Shown one piece after another: positions 7,823 through 17,268 of a DNA stretch of 63,491 nt. The notes beneath the pieces were generated by a model. The model was not told the origin of the DNA, searched no databases, and saw nothing but the letters and a program-made list of their open reading frames with translations. Every line of letters starts with the position of its first letter. The stretch's first letter is position 1. The translations under genes and the position numbers were made by a program. Origin of the DNA: Levilactobacillus parabrevis ATCC 53295 (lineage in GTDB: Bacteria; Bacillota; Bacilli; Lactobacillales; Lactobacillaceae); the NCBI RefSeq assembly GCF_001434055.1, contig NZ_AZCZ01000014.1, positions 1 through 63,491 of the forward strand, given 5' to 3'.

Positions 7823-9499
7823 TTAGCTTAAAACATCTTTCAACAATAATGATTTTAGTTTTAAATTGTCCCGATAGTCAACCGGAATCTGAACGACCAC
7901 GGGTCCCTCAGTCTGGAAAGCCTGATCTAAGGTCGCGGCCAAGTCCTTGGCATGATCGACGCGTAAGCCAGTGGCACCAAAGCTTTCGGCATACTTGACG
8001 TAGTCGACGGGGCCAAAGCTGACCCCGGCTTCGTGACCGTATTTGGCAACTTCTTGGAATTTCACCATGTCGTAGGCGCCGTCGTCCCAAATCAATTGGA
8101 CGATCGGTAACTTCAAGCGGACCGCCGTCTCCAACTCTTGACTGGAGAACAGGAAGCCCCCGTCACCGGCAACCGAAACGATTGGTTGGCCGGGACGTTC
8201 CAACGCAGCGGCAATCGCCCACGGAAAGGCAACCCCCAGCGTCTGCATCCCGTTACTGAACAGGAGGTGCCGTGGTTGGTAGCTCCGGAAGTAGCGGGCC
8301 ATCCAGATGTAGAAACTGCCGACGTCAACGGTGACCGTCGTTTCATCGTTTACCTTATTCTGAAGCGCTTGGATGATGGCCAGTGGGTGAATTCCGTGTT
8401 GGTCATCGGCAGCGGGTGCTTCGGCCTGAGCGGCTAACGTCTTGCCAGACTGGTCGAGTTGCGCCTGAACCTCTTCGGACAGAGCCCAATCAGCAGGTAA
8501 CTTCTGGACGATGGCCCGTAGCGTCTTGGCAATGTCGGCGTGAACAACCATTTCGGGTTGGTAGTCCGTGGTAATTTCAGGAACTACGCTGTCCAAACTG
8601 ATTACATCGCCTGTCCGATCGGCATTCCAAATACGCGCTTCATATTCCACGGGATCGTAACCAACCGTGATGACCAAGTCGCTTTGTTTTAGCAAGTTAT
8701 CGCCGACTTGGTTCCGGAAAAGGCCGACCCGACCAAAGTAGTTGGTGACCAAGTCACGTGAGACCACCCCGGCACCTTGGAACGTTTCCACAACGGGAAC
8801 AGCAACATGCTGTAAGAGCTCGCGAATAGCCGCCGTCACGTCGCTGGCTGAGGCTCGCATCCCGGCTAGGATGACGGGCAACTTAGCATGCTGAATCTTT
8901 TCGACGATGGCATCAATGGTCGCAGCGTCCGCCACCCCTTGATCGACCGTTGGCACGGCCTTGATTTCTGGTCGATCAACGGCGCCGTTCAGGACGTTTT
9001 GTGGCAGAGAAATAAAAGTAGCGCCCGCCTTGGGTGCAACTGCCGTCTGGTAAGCGTTTGCAAACGCTTCAGAAAGACTATTGGCGTTCTGAACTTCTAC
9101 GCTAGACTTAGTGGCCGAGCTCATCAGTTCCTTGCTAGGAATACTCTGGTGGGTCAGCCGACCAATATCGTCTTGCGGAACTTGTCCACCGAGGGCGATG
9201 ACGGGGTCCCCTTCGGCCGTGGCCGTGATGAGACTGGTCGTCAGGTTCGATACCCCGGGACCGGAAGTCGTCGCAACTACGCCGGGCTTGCCAGTCAGCC
9301 GGCCGATCCCAGAAGCAATCAACGCTGCATTCTGCTCGTGCCGCGTAATAATTAATTTGGGCGCGCGTGGATCCTTGCTGTATTCAATACCCTCAAATAG
9401 TTGGTCGACCTTGGCTCCTGGAATACCAAAAACATACTTAATGCCTTGATTAATCATGCTTTGAATCAGTGCTTGTGCACCAGTCTTCGTATCTTTCAC
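7823..9499 (-). CDS. alsS: Catabolic acetolactate synthase
   Basis: A 558-residue thiamine-diphosphate enzyme that condenses two pyruvates into alpha-acetolactate, the substrate of AlsD. It has the N-terminal TPP domain (FGIPGAKVDQLFEG), the central domain and the C-terminal TPP domain with GDGGFLFSSQELETAVRL. The usual Asn that ends the GDG motif is Asp here (WDDGAYDM); Asp can also bind Mg2+. It lacks the FAD-dependent regulatory partner of the anabolic enzyme. Translation starts at GTG after AAGGCGGGG. The gene is divergent from a MarR gene with shared promoter elements and holds a cre-like palindrome at 9052-9069. Confidence 0.95.
   Translation of the reverse strand: MKDTKTGAQALIQSMINQGIKYVFGIPGAKVDQLFEGIEYSKDPRAPKLIITRHEQNAALIASGIGRLTGKPGVVATTSGPGVSNLTTSLITATAEGDPVIALGGQVPQDDIGRLTHQSIPSKELMSSATKSSVEVQNANSLSEAFANAYQTAVAPKAGATFISLPQNVLNGAVDRPEIKAVPTVDQGVADAATIDAIVEKIQHAKLPVILAGMRASASDVTAAIRELLQHVAVPVVETFQGAGVVSRDLVTNYFGRVGLFRNQVGDNLLKQSDLVITVGYDPVEYEARIWNADRTGDVISLDSVVPEITTDYQPEMVVHADIAKTLRAIVQKLPADWALSEEVQAQLDQSGKTLAAQAEAPAADDQHGIHPLAIIQALQNKVNDETTVTVDVGSFYIWMARYFRSYQPRHLLFSNGMQTLGVAFPWAIAAALERPGQPIVSVAGDGGFLFSSQELETAVRLKLPIVQLIWDDGAYDMVKFQEVAKYGHEAGVSFGPVDYVKYAESFGATGLRVDHAKDLAATLDQAFQTEGPVVVQIPVDYRDNLKLKSLLLKDVLS
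9052..9069. promoter_or_regulatory. cre-like perfect palindrome inside alsS
   Basis: AAGCGTTTG-CAAACGCTT is a perfect 18-bp palindrome of the LacI/CcpA operator type, about 430 bp into alsS. It fits the cre consensus at most positions. It could act as a roadblock for carbon catabolite control, but coding constraint cannot be excluded. Confidence 0.5.
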
Positions 9500-9543
9500 C
9501 GTTACCCCGCCTTTTTTAAAGTTTATTCAGTCATTTGATTGTG

Positions 9544-9593
9544 TTGACAAGTCAACTTAGATTCATCATAATGGCATTAAGTTGTTTTGTCAA
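9544..9593. promoter_or_regulatory. Interlocked divergent promoters of alsS and marR with operator
   Basis: Plus strand: TTGACA (9544-9549), 17 bp, CATAAT (9567-9572), reading into the MarR gene. Minus strand: TTGACA (9588-9593), 17 bp, TATGAT (9565-9570), reading into alsS. The two -10 boxes overlap. The region is a large inverted repeat: GTGTTGACAA...AACTTA matches TAAGTT...TTGTCAACAC. The left -35 lies within TTGACAAGTCAA, a MarR-type palindrome. Polymerase cannot occupy both promoters at once. Confidence 0.8.
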
Positions 9594-9622
9594 CACAGAA
9601 GATTTCGGGGAAGGAGTTATCC

Positions 9623-10045
9623 ATGAAAGATCTCGGTTATTTGGCACAGGACATTTCGATTCTGCACCGCAAATACTACAAGGACACGCGTGAGGCGTTT
9701 GCCAAATTGGGGCTCAACCCCACGGCTGCTTGCGTTTTATTGACGGTTCACGAACACCCCGACATTAATCAAAATCAGGTTGCTAAGACACTGGTCATCG
9801 ACAAGGGGCTAACCACCCGTGAGGTCAACAAGATTCTCGGCCTCGGCTACCTGACCAAGACCGCTGGCACGGGCAAGACGCAATTGTTGACGCTGACCTC
9901 TGCCGGCGAAGACGTGGTCGACCAGGTACAAACGATCCGCCGTAGCTGGTGGCAGGACCGCTTTGACCAAACCGGCATCGACGCCAATAGTCCACTGATT
10001 CCAGCGATTGAGACGGCAGTGACGAATATTATTGAAGTGGACTAA
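9623..10045 (+). CDS. MarR family transcriptional regulator
   Basis: A 140-residue winged-helix regulator. Residues about 35-100 hold the MarR DNA-binding region (HPDINQNQVAKTLVIDKGLTTREVNKILGLGYL, with the usual wing after it). The ATG at 9623 follows GGAAGGAG; an in-frame TTG at 9587 falls inside the promoter region and is rejected. It is divergent from alsS-alsD and probably represses both itself and that operon through the palindromes in the shared promoter. The signal is unknown; weak acids or phenolics are usual for this family. Confidence 0.88.
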   Translation: MKDLGYLAQDISILHRKYYKDTREAFAKLGLNPTAACVLLTVHEHPDINQNQVAKTLVIDKGLTTREVNKILGLGYLTKTAGTGKTQLLTLTSAGEDVVDQVQTIRRSWWQDRFDQTGIDANSPLIPAIETAVTNIIEVD

Positions 10046-10062
10046 TCGGCGAGTAAGATCAG

Positions 10063-10090
10063 TTGACGTGTACGACGCATGGTGTACACT
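10063..10090 (+). promoter_or_regulatory. Promoter and candidate operator of toxin-antitoxin operon
   Basis: TTGACG (10063-10068), a 16-bp spacer and TACACT (10085-10090). TGTAC (10069-10073) and GTACA (10084-10088) form an inverted repeat within it, as expected for an antitoxin-autoregulated promoter. Confidence 0.6.
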
Positions 10091-10109
10091 ATGTTTTGGA
10101 GGTGGTTCC

Positions 10110-10385
10110 ATGCAAACTAAAGAAACAGATCGTATCAACGCTAGAGTTCAGCATGACGTTAAAGTTCGTGCACAGATTGAACTTGAAAAAAACGGACTCA
10201 CAATTTCAGAGTATTTGCGGATCGTTTTAACTTCAGTCGCCAACAACGGTCTTCCTGAACACTTTGCACAGCCTAAACAGGAAGTTGTTGATTCAATTAT
10301 GGAAATGACTGATGCTATGACCAATAACAAATCATTATCCGGTGGCACCTCCAAAGAGGCGTTTGAACGGTCATTGCGTGAATGA
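10110..10385 (+). CDS. RelB/DinJ family antitoxin
   Basis: A 91-residue protein with a ribbon-helix-helix N-terminus (RINARVQHDVKVRAQIELEKNGLTISEYLRIVL), typical of RelB/DinJ antitoxins, and a C-terminal tail expected to wrap the toxin. The start follows GGAGGTGG; an in-frame extension from 10032 is rejected because it runs through the promoter. The stop overlaps the toxin start by four bases, which suggests coupled translation. It should neutralise the toxin and repress the operon. Confidence 0.85.
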   Translation: MQTKETDRINARVQHDVKVRAQIELEKNGLTISEYLRIVLTSVANNGLPEHFAQPKQEVVDSIMEMTDAMTNNKSLSGGTSKEAFERSLRE

Positions 10386-10756
10386 GCCACATCCTTAATG
10401 AAACTTCACAGTTCAAGCATCAATTGAGACGCGTCAGGAAAAGTCCTCGTTGGCGCCCTATTTTTGAGGGACATGTTCCCTTCGATAGTGATGAAAGATC
10501 TCCTTGGGATTATGTCACCGACTGCCTACTGACTGGGAGCGAGATCCCTGATTATTTCTACGTTCATCCTCTACATTTTCCAAAAGCATTAGAAAAGCAA
10601 ATCAAACGTCGACTGCCTACAAGTGAACACGTCACGATTCAAGTCCTCGAGCTACATTTCGATGGTCACAATGGAAATCATTTACTAGTTTTTTATGACA
10701 GTACCGATGTGACGACATTGCTAGCTATCGGCACTCATAGTGACCTATTTTCGTAA
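10382..10756 (+). CDS. YafQ/RelE-like type II toxin
   Basis: A 124-residue basic protein. The C-terminal end TTLLAIGTHSDLF matches the GTH-x-x-LF signature of YafQ ribosome-dependent mRNA interferases, and the antitoxin upstream is DinJ-like. The middle (residues about 30-95) is longer than in E. coli YafQ (92 residues) and holds an unusual WDYVTDCLL...YFYVHPL section. The family assignment rests on the C-terminus, the operon layout and size. The histidine in GTH would be the catalytic candidate. Confidence 0.72.
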   Translation: MSHILNETSQFKHQLRRVRKSPRWRPIFEGHVPFDSDERSPWDYVTDCLLTGSEIPDYFYVHPLHFPKALEKQIKRRLPTSEHVTIQVLELHFDGHNGNHLLVFYDSTDVTTLLAIGTHSDLFS

Positions 10757-10775
10757 AAATACTCGCACGTAAAAA

Positions 10776-10818
10776 ACGCCACATCTTCCAGAAATATGGA
10801 CGATGTGGCGTTTTATTT
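10776..10818. terminator. Bidirectional terminator between toxin gene and pyrG
   Basis: ACGCCACATC (10776-10785) pairs with GATGTGGCGT (10802-10811). T residues follow on the plus strand and six A residues precede it, so it can end both converging transcripts. Confidence 0.9.
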
Positions 10819-10842
10819 AGTGACATTAACTTGATTTATAGC

Positions 10843-12486
<1,644 letters not shown>

Positions 12487-12490
12487 CTAT

Positions 12491-12524
12491 AAAAAAGCTC
12501 CCTATTCATTCGGAATAGGGAGCT
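12491..12524 (-). terminator. pyrG leader attenuator
   Basis: On the minus strand AGCTCCCTATTC pairs with GAATAGGGAGCT and is followed by TTTTTT, about 40 bases before the pyrG ATG. In Bacillus extra G residues at the transcript start pair with the pyrimidine-rich 5' arm (GCUCCC) of this hairpin and let transcription continue when CTP is low. The same arm sequence is present here. It also terminates readthrough from rpoE. Confidence 0.85.
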
Positions 12525-12566
12525 ACTTCACCGTCCAGTTGTCCTTGCTACAAGTAGCAGGGAGCC

Positions 12567-12603
12567 CAAAAAATATAGTACCTGTTTTTAGACTGGAGGT
12601 CAA
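12567..12603 (-). promoter_or_regulatory. pyrG promoter with GGG start for reiterative transcription
   Basis: On the minus strand TTGACC (12598-12603), a 17-bp spacer, TACTAT (12575-12580), seven bases, then GGGCTCCC starting at 12567. The start GGGCTC is the one used in Bacillus pyrG for CTP-dependent G addition. Confidence 0.8.
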
Positions 12604-12618
12604 GCGAACAGAAAAAAC

Positions 12619-13275
12619 TTATTTCTGTTCTTCGTCATCATCATCGTCATCGTCGGCTTCGTCGTCATCGGCGGAAAAGTCGAGATTGTCAGTATCGTCA
12701 TCATCTGGCGCTTCCATTTGAGAAAGCTGATCTTCGATACCATCAGGGATGTCTTCTGTATCGTCTTCTTCGTCATCGTCATCGATGCCCAAGCCGGTCT
12801 GTAACTTACCCAGATCTGGCCCAGACCCAGTGGCGCTATCATCATCGTCGTCATCAGTGGCGTAGGTGGTGGTATCGTCGTCTTCTGGATCGTCGTCATC
12901 GTAATCGATCACATCATCGTCATCGGTCGTGTCAGCCAAGAAGGCGTTAACCTTCTTACGCTTCTTACGCTTAGGTTGATCTTCATCTTCCTCGGCGTGA
13001 ACCGTTGCTTCATCGATGGATTCAAACGGATACCAAGTTCGCAGTCCCCAAAGGTTATCACCCAGAGAAATGAAACTACCATCGACATTTAAATCCGTAT
13101 AGAATTGGGACAGCCGGTCACGAACTTCCGCGTCGCTGTCACCCAAATATGCTTGGACGGCGTTTGCCAAGTCGGCAAAAGCCATCACATCGCCATGTTG
13201 TGACAAAATGGCGTGAGCAACTTCGATCATTGATAATTCCTTTTTATTCTGGCCCTCAAAGACTTTTAATTCCAA
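12619..13275 (-). CDS. rpoE: DNA-directed RNA polymerase delta subunit
   Basis: A 218-residue subunit specific to Firmicutes that speeds polymerase recycling and sharpens promoter choice. The N-terminal globular domain ([24 protein letters not shown], about 1-90) is followed by a disordered, very acidic tail rich in Asp (about 95-218) with one basic patch, KRKKRKK. The start is taken as TTG at 13275, 8 bases after AAAGGACG, which matches the family N-terminus; an upstream in-frame GTG is less likely. It lies upstream of pyrG, an order kept in Bacillus. Confidence 0.96.
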   Translation of the reverse strand: MELKVFEGQNKKELSMIEVAHAILSQHGDVMAFADLANAVQAYLGDSDAEVRDRLSQFYTDLNVDGSFISLGDNLWGLRTWYPFESIDEATVHAEEDEDQPKRKKRKKVNAFLADTTDDDDVIDYDDDDPEDDDTTTYATDDDDDDSATGSGPDLGKLQTGLGIDDDDEEDDTEDIPDGIEDQLSQMEAPDDDDTDNLDFSADDDEADDDDDDDEEQK

Positions 13276-13319
13276 ACTGGTGCACGTCCTTTCCACAGTC
13301 TACGAAATATGATACTCGC

Positions 13320-13760
13320 TTATGCCGTAAATTGCAATCTAATCTTGTAGTTCCCGACTAATTCTTCCCCGGCATAGAGGAGATAGTCGATCTTCACATT
13401 TCCACTAAATGGCTTTTCCTTGAAGCTGGTCTCCAGATACGGCGTGACCGTTTCGATTGGCATGATGCCATAAGGTGTGTTGTACCGGGCTGTCACGCGC
13501 TTGCCACTGATGAAATGCAGGCGCAATTCCGCCTCGGCGTTTCGCGTCAGGTGAACTTCACCCTCCGGCGTAAATTTCATCGTCACTGGTGTCTGCTCCC
13601 CGGTCTCATTATCGGGTTCCAGATACCGCAAGTACAGGTTGGCTCCCATCTGGACCAGCTGACCATCAACGTCTAACTGGTAGTCGGAAACGTCATCATT
13701 TTGCTTGATATGGGTCTCCAAGTGAATCATCACGGGCACCCCCGCCGATAGTTGATCCAT
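13320..13760 (-). CDS. DUF1934 beta-barrel protein (YwiB-like)
   Basis: A 146-residue cytoplasmic protein with features of DUF1934: alternating beta-strand pattern, the central TPVTMKFTPEGEVHLTRN and the segment YNTPYGIMPIETVT. The family has a lipocalin-like barrel and no defined reaction. It is usually found near rpoE and pyrG, as here. The ATG at 13760 is chosen because GGAAG lies 7 bases before it; a GTG two codons upstream is too close to the ribosome site. Confidence 0.85.
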   Translation of the reverse strand: MDQLSAGVPVMIHLETHIKQNDDVSDYQLDVDGQLVQMGANLYLRYLEPDNETGEQTPVTMKFTPEGEVHLTRNAEAELRLHFISGKRVTARYNTPYGIMPIETVTPYLETSFKEKPFSGNVKIDYLLYAGEELVGNYKIRLQFTA

Positions 13761-13860
13761 CTGCACACTTCCTTTCCGCGAATTGTCTGGGTTAATTATA
13801 GTTCATTTCCCACGGAAAGCCTACTTATTATGCTCTTTTAACTAACTTCTGAATCAGAAA

Positions 13861-14005
13861 TTTTCGTCTGCATCGGGCAGGGATTCTGCCGCTGCAAAGA
13901 TCGCCTCTGGTCAAAGTGCGGGCTTCCGGTTCGGATTGGAACCCGGCCAAGTTCATGCGAGTTTCCTGTAAGGTTGGAAAATCCCTGATAGCGGCAGTCC
14001 GCAAC
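13861..14005. repeat. Diverged copy of the structured repeat (copy C)
   Basis: The start CGTCTGCATCGGGCAGGGATTC resembles the 5' end of copies A, B and D. CAGGGATT pairs with AATCCCTG (about 13977-13987), and CCGGTTC...GGAACCCGG forms an inner hairpin. ATGCGAGTTTCC matches the second hairpin of copy A. It fills most of the 350-bp divergent gap between the DUF1934 gene and lipL, where no other feature is seen. Confidence 0.55.
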
Positions 14006-14108
14006 TTTCCCCTCCCTTACCATCAAGCAGAATTGGTCCAGACCATGACGTGGCCCAAGTTTTCTAGTATAATGAGAGCATTGAAACGATTTCACGAAAG
14101 CAGGTGGC

Positions 14109-14945
14109 ATGATGGGACCCTTCGATTTACCCGGTGACAGTATTCAGACCGTAACTACGGCGATTCCGGCTGATCAGAAAAATCTGGCCTTTGGCTATAC
14201 CAATGCTCTGCTAGACCTGGTACCGACGCTTAAACAGCCCATATTGCACTTCTGGACCATGCAGCCCACGGTAATCATGGGACTGAAGGATAAACGGCTT
14301 CCAGAGCTGACAGCGGCTATTAGAGCCGTTCAGCGGTATGGCTATGATTACGTTCTTCGAAATTCTGGTGGTTTGGCCGTGGTCGCCGATGGTGGCGTCC
14401 TGAACGTTTCACTTTTTTCTCCGCTGACCACGCCAATTCCCAGTATTGAAGCGGCTTACGCTCAGATGACCAGTCTCGTGGATGCCACCTGGCCCGAGCT
14501 GGCACTACAACACTATGAAATCACGCGATCCTACTGTCCCGGCGACTACGACCTGAGCGTTAACGGCCTAAAGATTGCCGGAATTGCCCAGCGTCGCAGC
14601 ACCAATGCCTTGGTCACGATGCTCTACCTCAGTGTCACCGGTGATCAGCCCATGCGTGGCGATCTGATTCGCAGCTTCTATCGTGCGGGTCTGGGCGATC
14701 ATTCCAACGACTGGCATTTTCCTGATGTCGATCCTAACGTGATGACCACCACAGCTGCCCTGCTCAACCAACCGTTGACCGTGGCCGATGCGCAAGAACG
14801 TTTTCTCACCGCTTGTTCGACAGCCGGTCTCCGCGTCGGTCGGGCTAAGTTAGCAGCAATGATGGCCGAGCCGCAATTTACGACAACGCTGACGCGCGAG
14901 ACTGCCCAGATGGCCCGTCGCCAACCGCGCTTGACTGCTATGTAA
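14109..14945 (+). CDS. lipL: LipL-like octanoyl-GcvH:protein N-octanoyltransferase
   Basis: A 278-residue member of the lipoate-protein ligase A / LipB fold. The segment RSYCPGDYDLSVNGLKIAGI holds the Cys (in CPG) that is the acyl-carrying residue of LipL and LipM, and the lysine of GLKIAG. It is followed by AQRR. These match Bacillus LipL (YwfL), which moves octanoyl or lipoyl groups from GcvH to 2-oxoacid dehydrogenase E2 subunits. In lactobacilli it probably supports lipoate scavenging. An HD phosphohydrolase of the YwfO type follows, and ywfL and ywfO also lie in one region in Bacillus. AGGTGG precedes the start. Confidence 0.85.
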   Translation: MMGPFDLPGDSIQTVTTAIPADQKNLAFGYTNALLDLVPTLKQPILHFWTMQPTVIMGLKDKRLPELTAAIRAVQRYGYDYVLRNSGGLAVVADGGVLNVSLFSPLTTPIPSIEAAYAQMTSLVDATWPELALQHYEITRSYCPGDYDLSVNGLKIAGIAQRRSTNALVTMLYLSVTGDQPMRGDLIRSFYRAGLGDHSNDWHFPDVDPNVMTTTAALLNQPLTVADAQERFLTACSTAGLRVGRAKLAAMMAEPQFTTTLTRETAQMARRQPRLTAM

Positions 14946-15064
14946 GACTTGCTTGATCAGAGTCGTTTCGTTCTGGTTTCATCCCCTGAACTGGTACACT
15001 AGGCCCAGTAAGAACGATAACGATGCTAAAAAAATATAATTTTAAATTGTCAGGAGGAATCACT

Positions 15065-16432
15065 GTGAGCTACGCAACCGCACGACTGCCCCGTGAAAAA
15101 GTTTTCCGGGACCCCGTGCATAACTACATTTACGTGCAACATCAAGTTATTTTAGACCTGATTAATTCCCGAGAATTTCAACGACTCCGCCGCATCAAAC
15201 AACTGGGCACAGCCTCGCTGATCTTCCATGGTGCGGAACACTCACGTTTCACCCACTCACTGGGTGTCTACGAAGTCACGCGCCAAATCTGCGATAACTT
15301 CCAACGCAACTACCCTACGAAAACGCCAGGTGATGGCGGTTGGGATGACAACGAACGGCTGACCGCGCTGTGTGCGGCTTTACTTCACGACATCGGTCAC
15401 GGCCCATACTCACACACGTTTGAGCATATTTTCCACACGGATCATGAGGCAATTACCGCTGAAATTCTGACTTCGCCCAAAACCGAAGTCAACCAAATTT
15501 TACGGCGGGTCAGTCCAACCTTCCCGCAAGAAGTAGCCAGCGTTATTCAAAAGACCTATCCAAATCCGCAAGTGGTCCAGATGATCTCCAGCCAAATCGA
15601 CGCCGATCGAATGGACTACCTCTTGCGGGACGCCTACTTCACTGGGACTGAATACGGAACCTTTGACCTGACGCGGATTCTGCGGGTAATGCGGCCATAC
15701 AAGGACGGCATCGCCTTCGCTATGAACGGCATGCACGCCGTCGAAGACTACATTGTGAGTCGCTTCCAGATGTACCAGCAAGTCTATTTCCACCCGGTTT
15801 CTCGATCGATGGAAGTCGTGCTGGATCACCTACTCGGCCGCGCCAATGAATTATATCAGGCAGGTAAGAGCGACGAAAGTTTCATCCCCCACCTCCTGTT
15901 GCCCTTCTTCAACCACCAATTCGACCTGGAAGATTACCTCAACCTAGACGATGGCGTGTTGACGACCTACTTCATTCACTGGCGACAATCACCGGATGAA
16001 ATCTTGGCCGATCTGGCGCACCGCTTCTTGGATCGAAAGCCACTAAAGAGTGCCATTTTTGACGCGCATACTCAGCAACAGTTGCCACATCTGCGTGATC
16101 TGATTCGCTCGGTCGGCTTCAACACCGAGTACTACACGGCCACCGACAATAGCTATGACCTGCCTTACGACGATGCTTACGATCCCAAAGTCACGCATCC
16201 TTTGACACAGATTGAACTTCAGGAACCAGACGGCAGTCTCCGTGAACTTTCAACGGTCTCTGACTTGGTCAACGCCATCCGCGGGAAATTTACCGGAGAT
16301 CAACGGTTCTTCTTCCCGAAAGAGATGTTGAATCCAGGCAACGATGCTCCTGAAATTTTCCAGCCAGTCTTTGACGAGTTCGGTGGCTACATCCAAAACG
16401 ACCAACTCATCGATCGGAAAGGTTCTGACTAA
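15065..16432 (+). CDS. HD-domain phosphohydrolase, YwfO-like
   Basis: A 455-residue member of the SAMHD1/dGTPase-like HD family. Metal ligands are visible as H in EHSRFTHSLGVYE, the HD pair in ALLHDIGHGPYSHTFEH, and D in SQIDADRMDYLLRD. Bacillus and Enterococcus relatives hydrolyse dNTPs to the deoxynucleoside and triphosphate. Translation starts at GTG (VSYATARLPREK) after AGGAGG; earlier in-frame codons have no ribosome site. The stop is one base from the next start, so the first HAD gene is probably coupled. Confidence 0.9.
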   Translation: MSYATARLPREKVFRDPVHNYIYVQHQVILDLINSREFQRLRRIKQLGTASLIFHGAEHSRFTHSLGVYEVTRQICDNFQRNYPTKTPGDGGWDDNERLTALCAALLHDIGHGPYSHTFEHIFHTDHEAITAEILTSPKTEVNQILRRVSPTFPQEVASVIQKTYPNPQVVQMISSQIDADRMDYLLRDAYFTGTEYGTFDLTRILRVMRPYKDGIAFAMNGMHAVEDYIVSRFQMYQQVYFHPVSRSMEVVLDHLLGRANELYQAGKSDESFIPHLLLPFFNHQFDLEDYLNLDDGVLTTYFIHWRQSPDEILADLAHRFLDRKPLKSAIFDAHTQQQLPHLRDLIRSVGFNTEYYTATDNSYDLPYDDAYDPKVTHPLTQIELQEPDGSLRELSTVSDLVNAIRGKFTGDQRFFFPKEMLNPGNDAPEIFQPVFDEFGGYIQNDQLIDRKGSD

Positions 16433-16433
16433 G

Positions 16434-17249
16434 GTGACACCTAAGCTGATTGCCGTGGACATCGACGGCACACTTCTCGATCCACAGAATACGCTGACTG
16501 TAGCCACGATCGCTGCCATCCAGGCAGCAGTTGCGACCGGAATCAAGGTCGTCTTGTGCACCGGGCGGCCCTTGACCGGCGTGCAACCCTACCTCAACGC
16601 CCTCGGCCTCCACGGTGACGACCAATACGTCATTACCTACAATGGCGGCCTGGTGCAGACCACAACGGGAACAGTGCTTGCGAGCAATGCCTTGAGTTAT
16701 GCCGATTACGTAGACCTCGAAGCGTTCGCCCGCAAGTCTCGCGTTCATTTCCACGTGGTCACACCCAAGCACCTGTACACGGCCGACCGCGACATTAGCC
16801 GCTATACGGTCAAGGAAAGTCAGTTGGTCCACTTACCGTTGCGTTTCCGAGAGGCCACAGCGATGGACCCCCAGTTGTTGATGCCAACCGCCGTCTATAT
16901 CGACGAGGTGGCCAAAATTGATGCGCTTCGATTACCCGCTACGTTCTATCAGCGCTTCTACGTGGTTCGCACCGATCCACACTTCATCGAGGTCATGGCC
17001 CCGCAGACCAACAAGGGCAATGCCCTAAAGAAACTAGCCACCTACCTCAACTTGCCAATAGCAGCAGTTATGGCGCTTGGCGACCAAGACAATGATTTAC
17101 CAATGATTTCCACCGCCGGACTAGGGGTGGCCATGGGAAACGCTAACGACCGTGTCAAAGCGGCTGCCGACGTGACCACCCTGACCAATGCCGACGATGG
17201 CGTGGCGGCGGCCATTTATAAATACGCGTTGAATCCAGACTTAGCATAA
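16434..17249 (+). CDS. HAD superfamily sugar-phosphatase (Cof type), copy 1
   Basis: A 271-residue HAD class IIB hydrolase. Motif I is [10 protein letters not shown] with the nucleophilic Asp, motif II is LCTGRP, and motifs III/IV are NKGNALKKL and [12 protein letters not shown]. The family dephosphorylates sugar phosphates, FMN or PLP; the substrate is not readable. The start is GTG at 16434, one base after the stop of the HD gene. The next gene is a close paralogue, so this is a tandem duplication. Confidence 0.92.
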   Translation: MTPKLIAVDIDGTLLDPQNTLTVATIAAIQAAVATGIKVVLCTGRPLTGVQPYLNALGLHGDDQYVITYNGGLVQTTTGTVLASNALSYADYVDLEAFARKSRVHFHVVTPKHLYTADRDISRYTVKESQLVHLPLRFREATAMDPQLLMPTAVYIDEVAKIDALRLPATFYQRFYVVRTDPHFIEVMAPQTNKGNALKKLATYLNLPIAAVMALGDQDNDLPMISTAGLGVAMGNANDRVKAAADVTTLTNADDGVAAAIYKYALNPDLA

Positions 17250-17268
17250 AAGGAGAATTGCGAACAAC

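Noticed and set aside
9587-9622. A TTG start giving a longer MarR protein
   Set aside because: The TTG lies within the -35 region of the alsS promoter, upstream of a well-placed ATG with GGAG.
10060-10756. Toxin-antitoxin pair as the edge of a mobile island
   Set aside because: No integrase, transposase or attachment repeat is visible, and alsS/marR and pyrG on either side look like normal chromosome.
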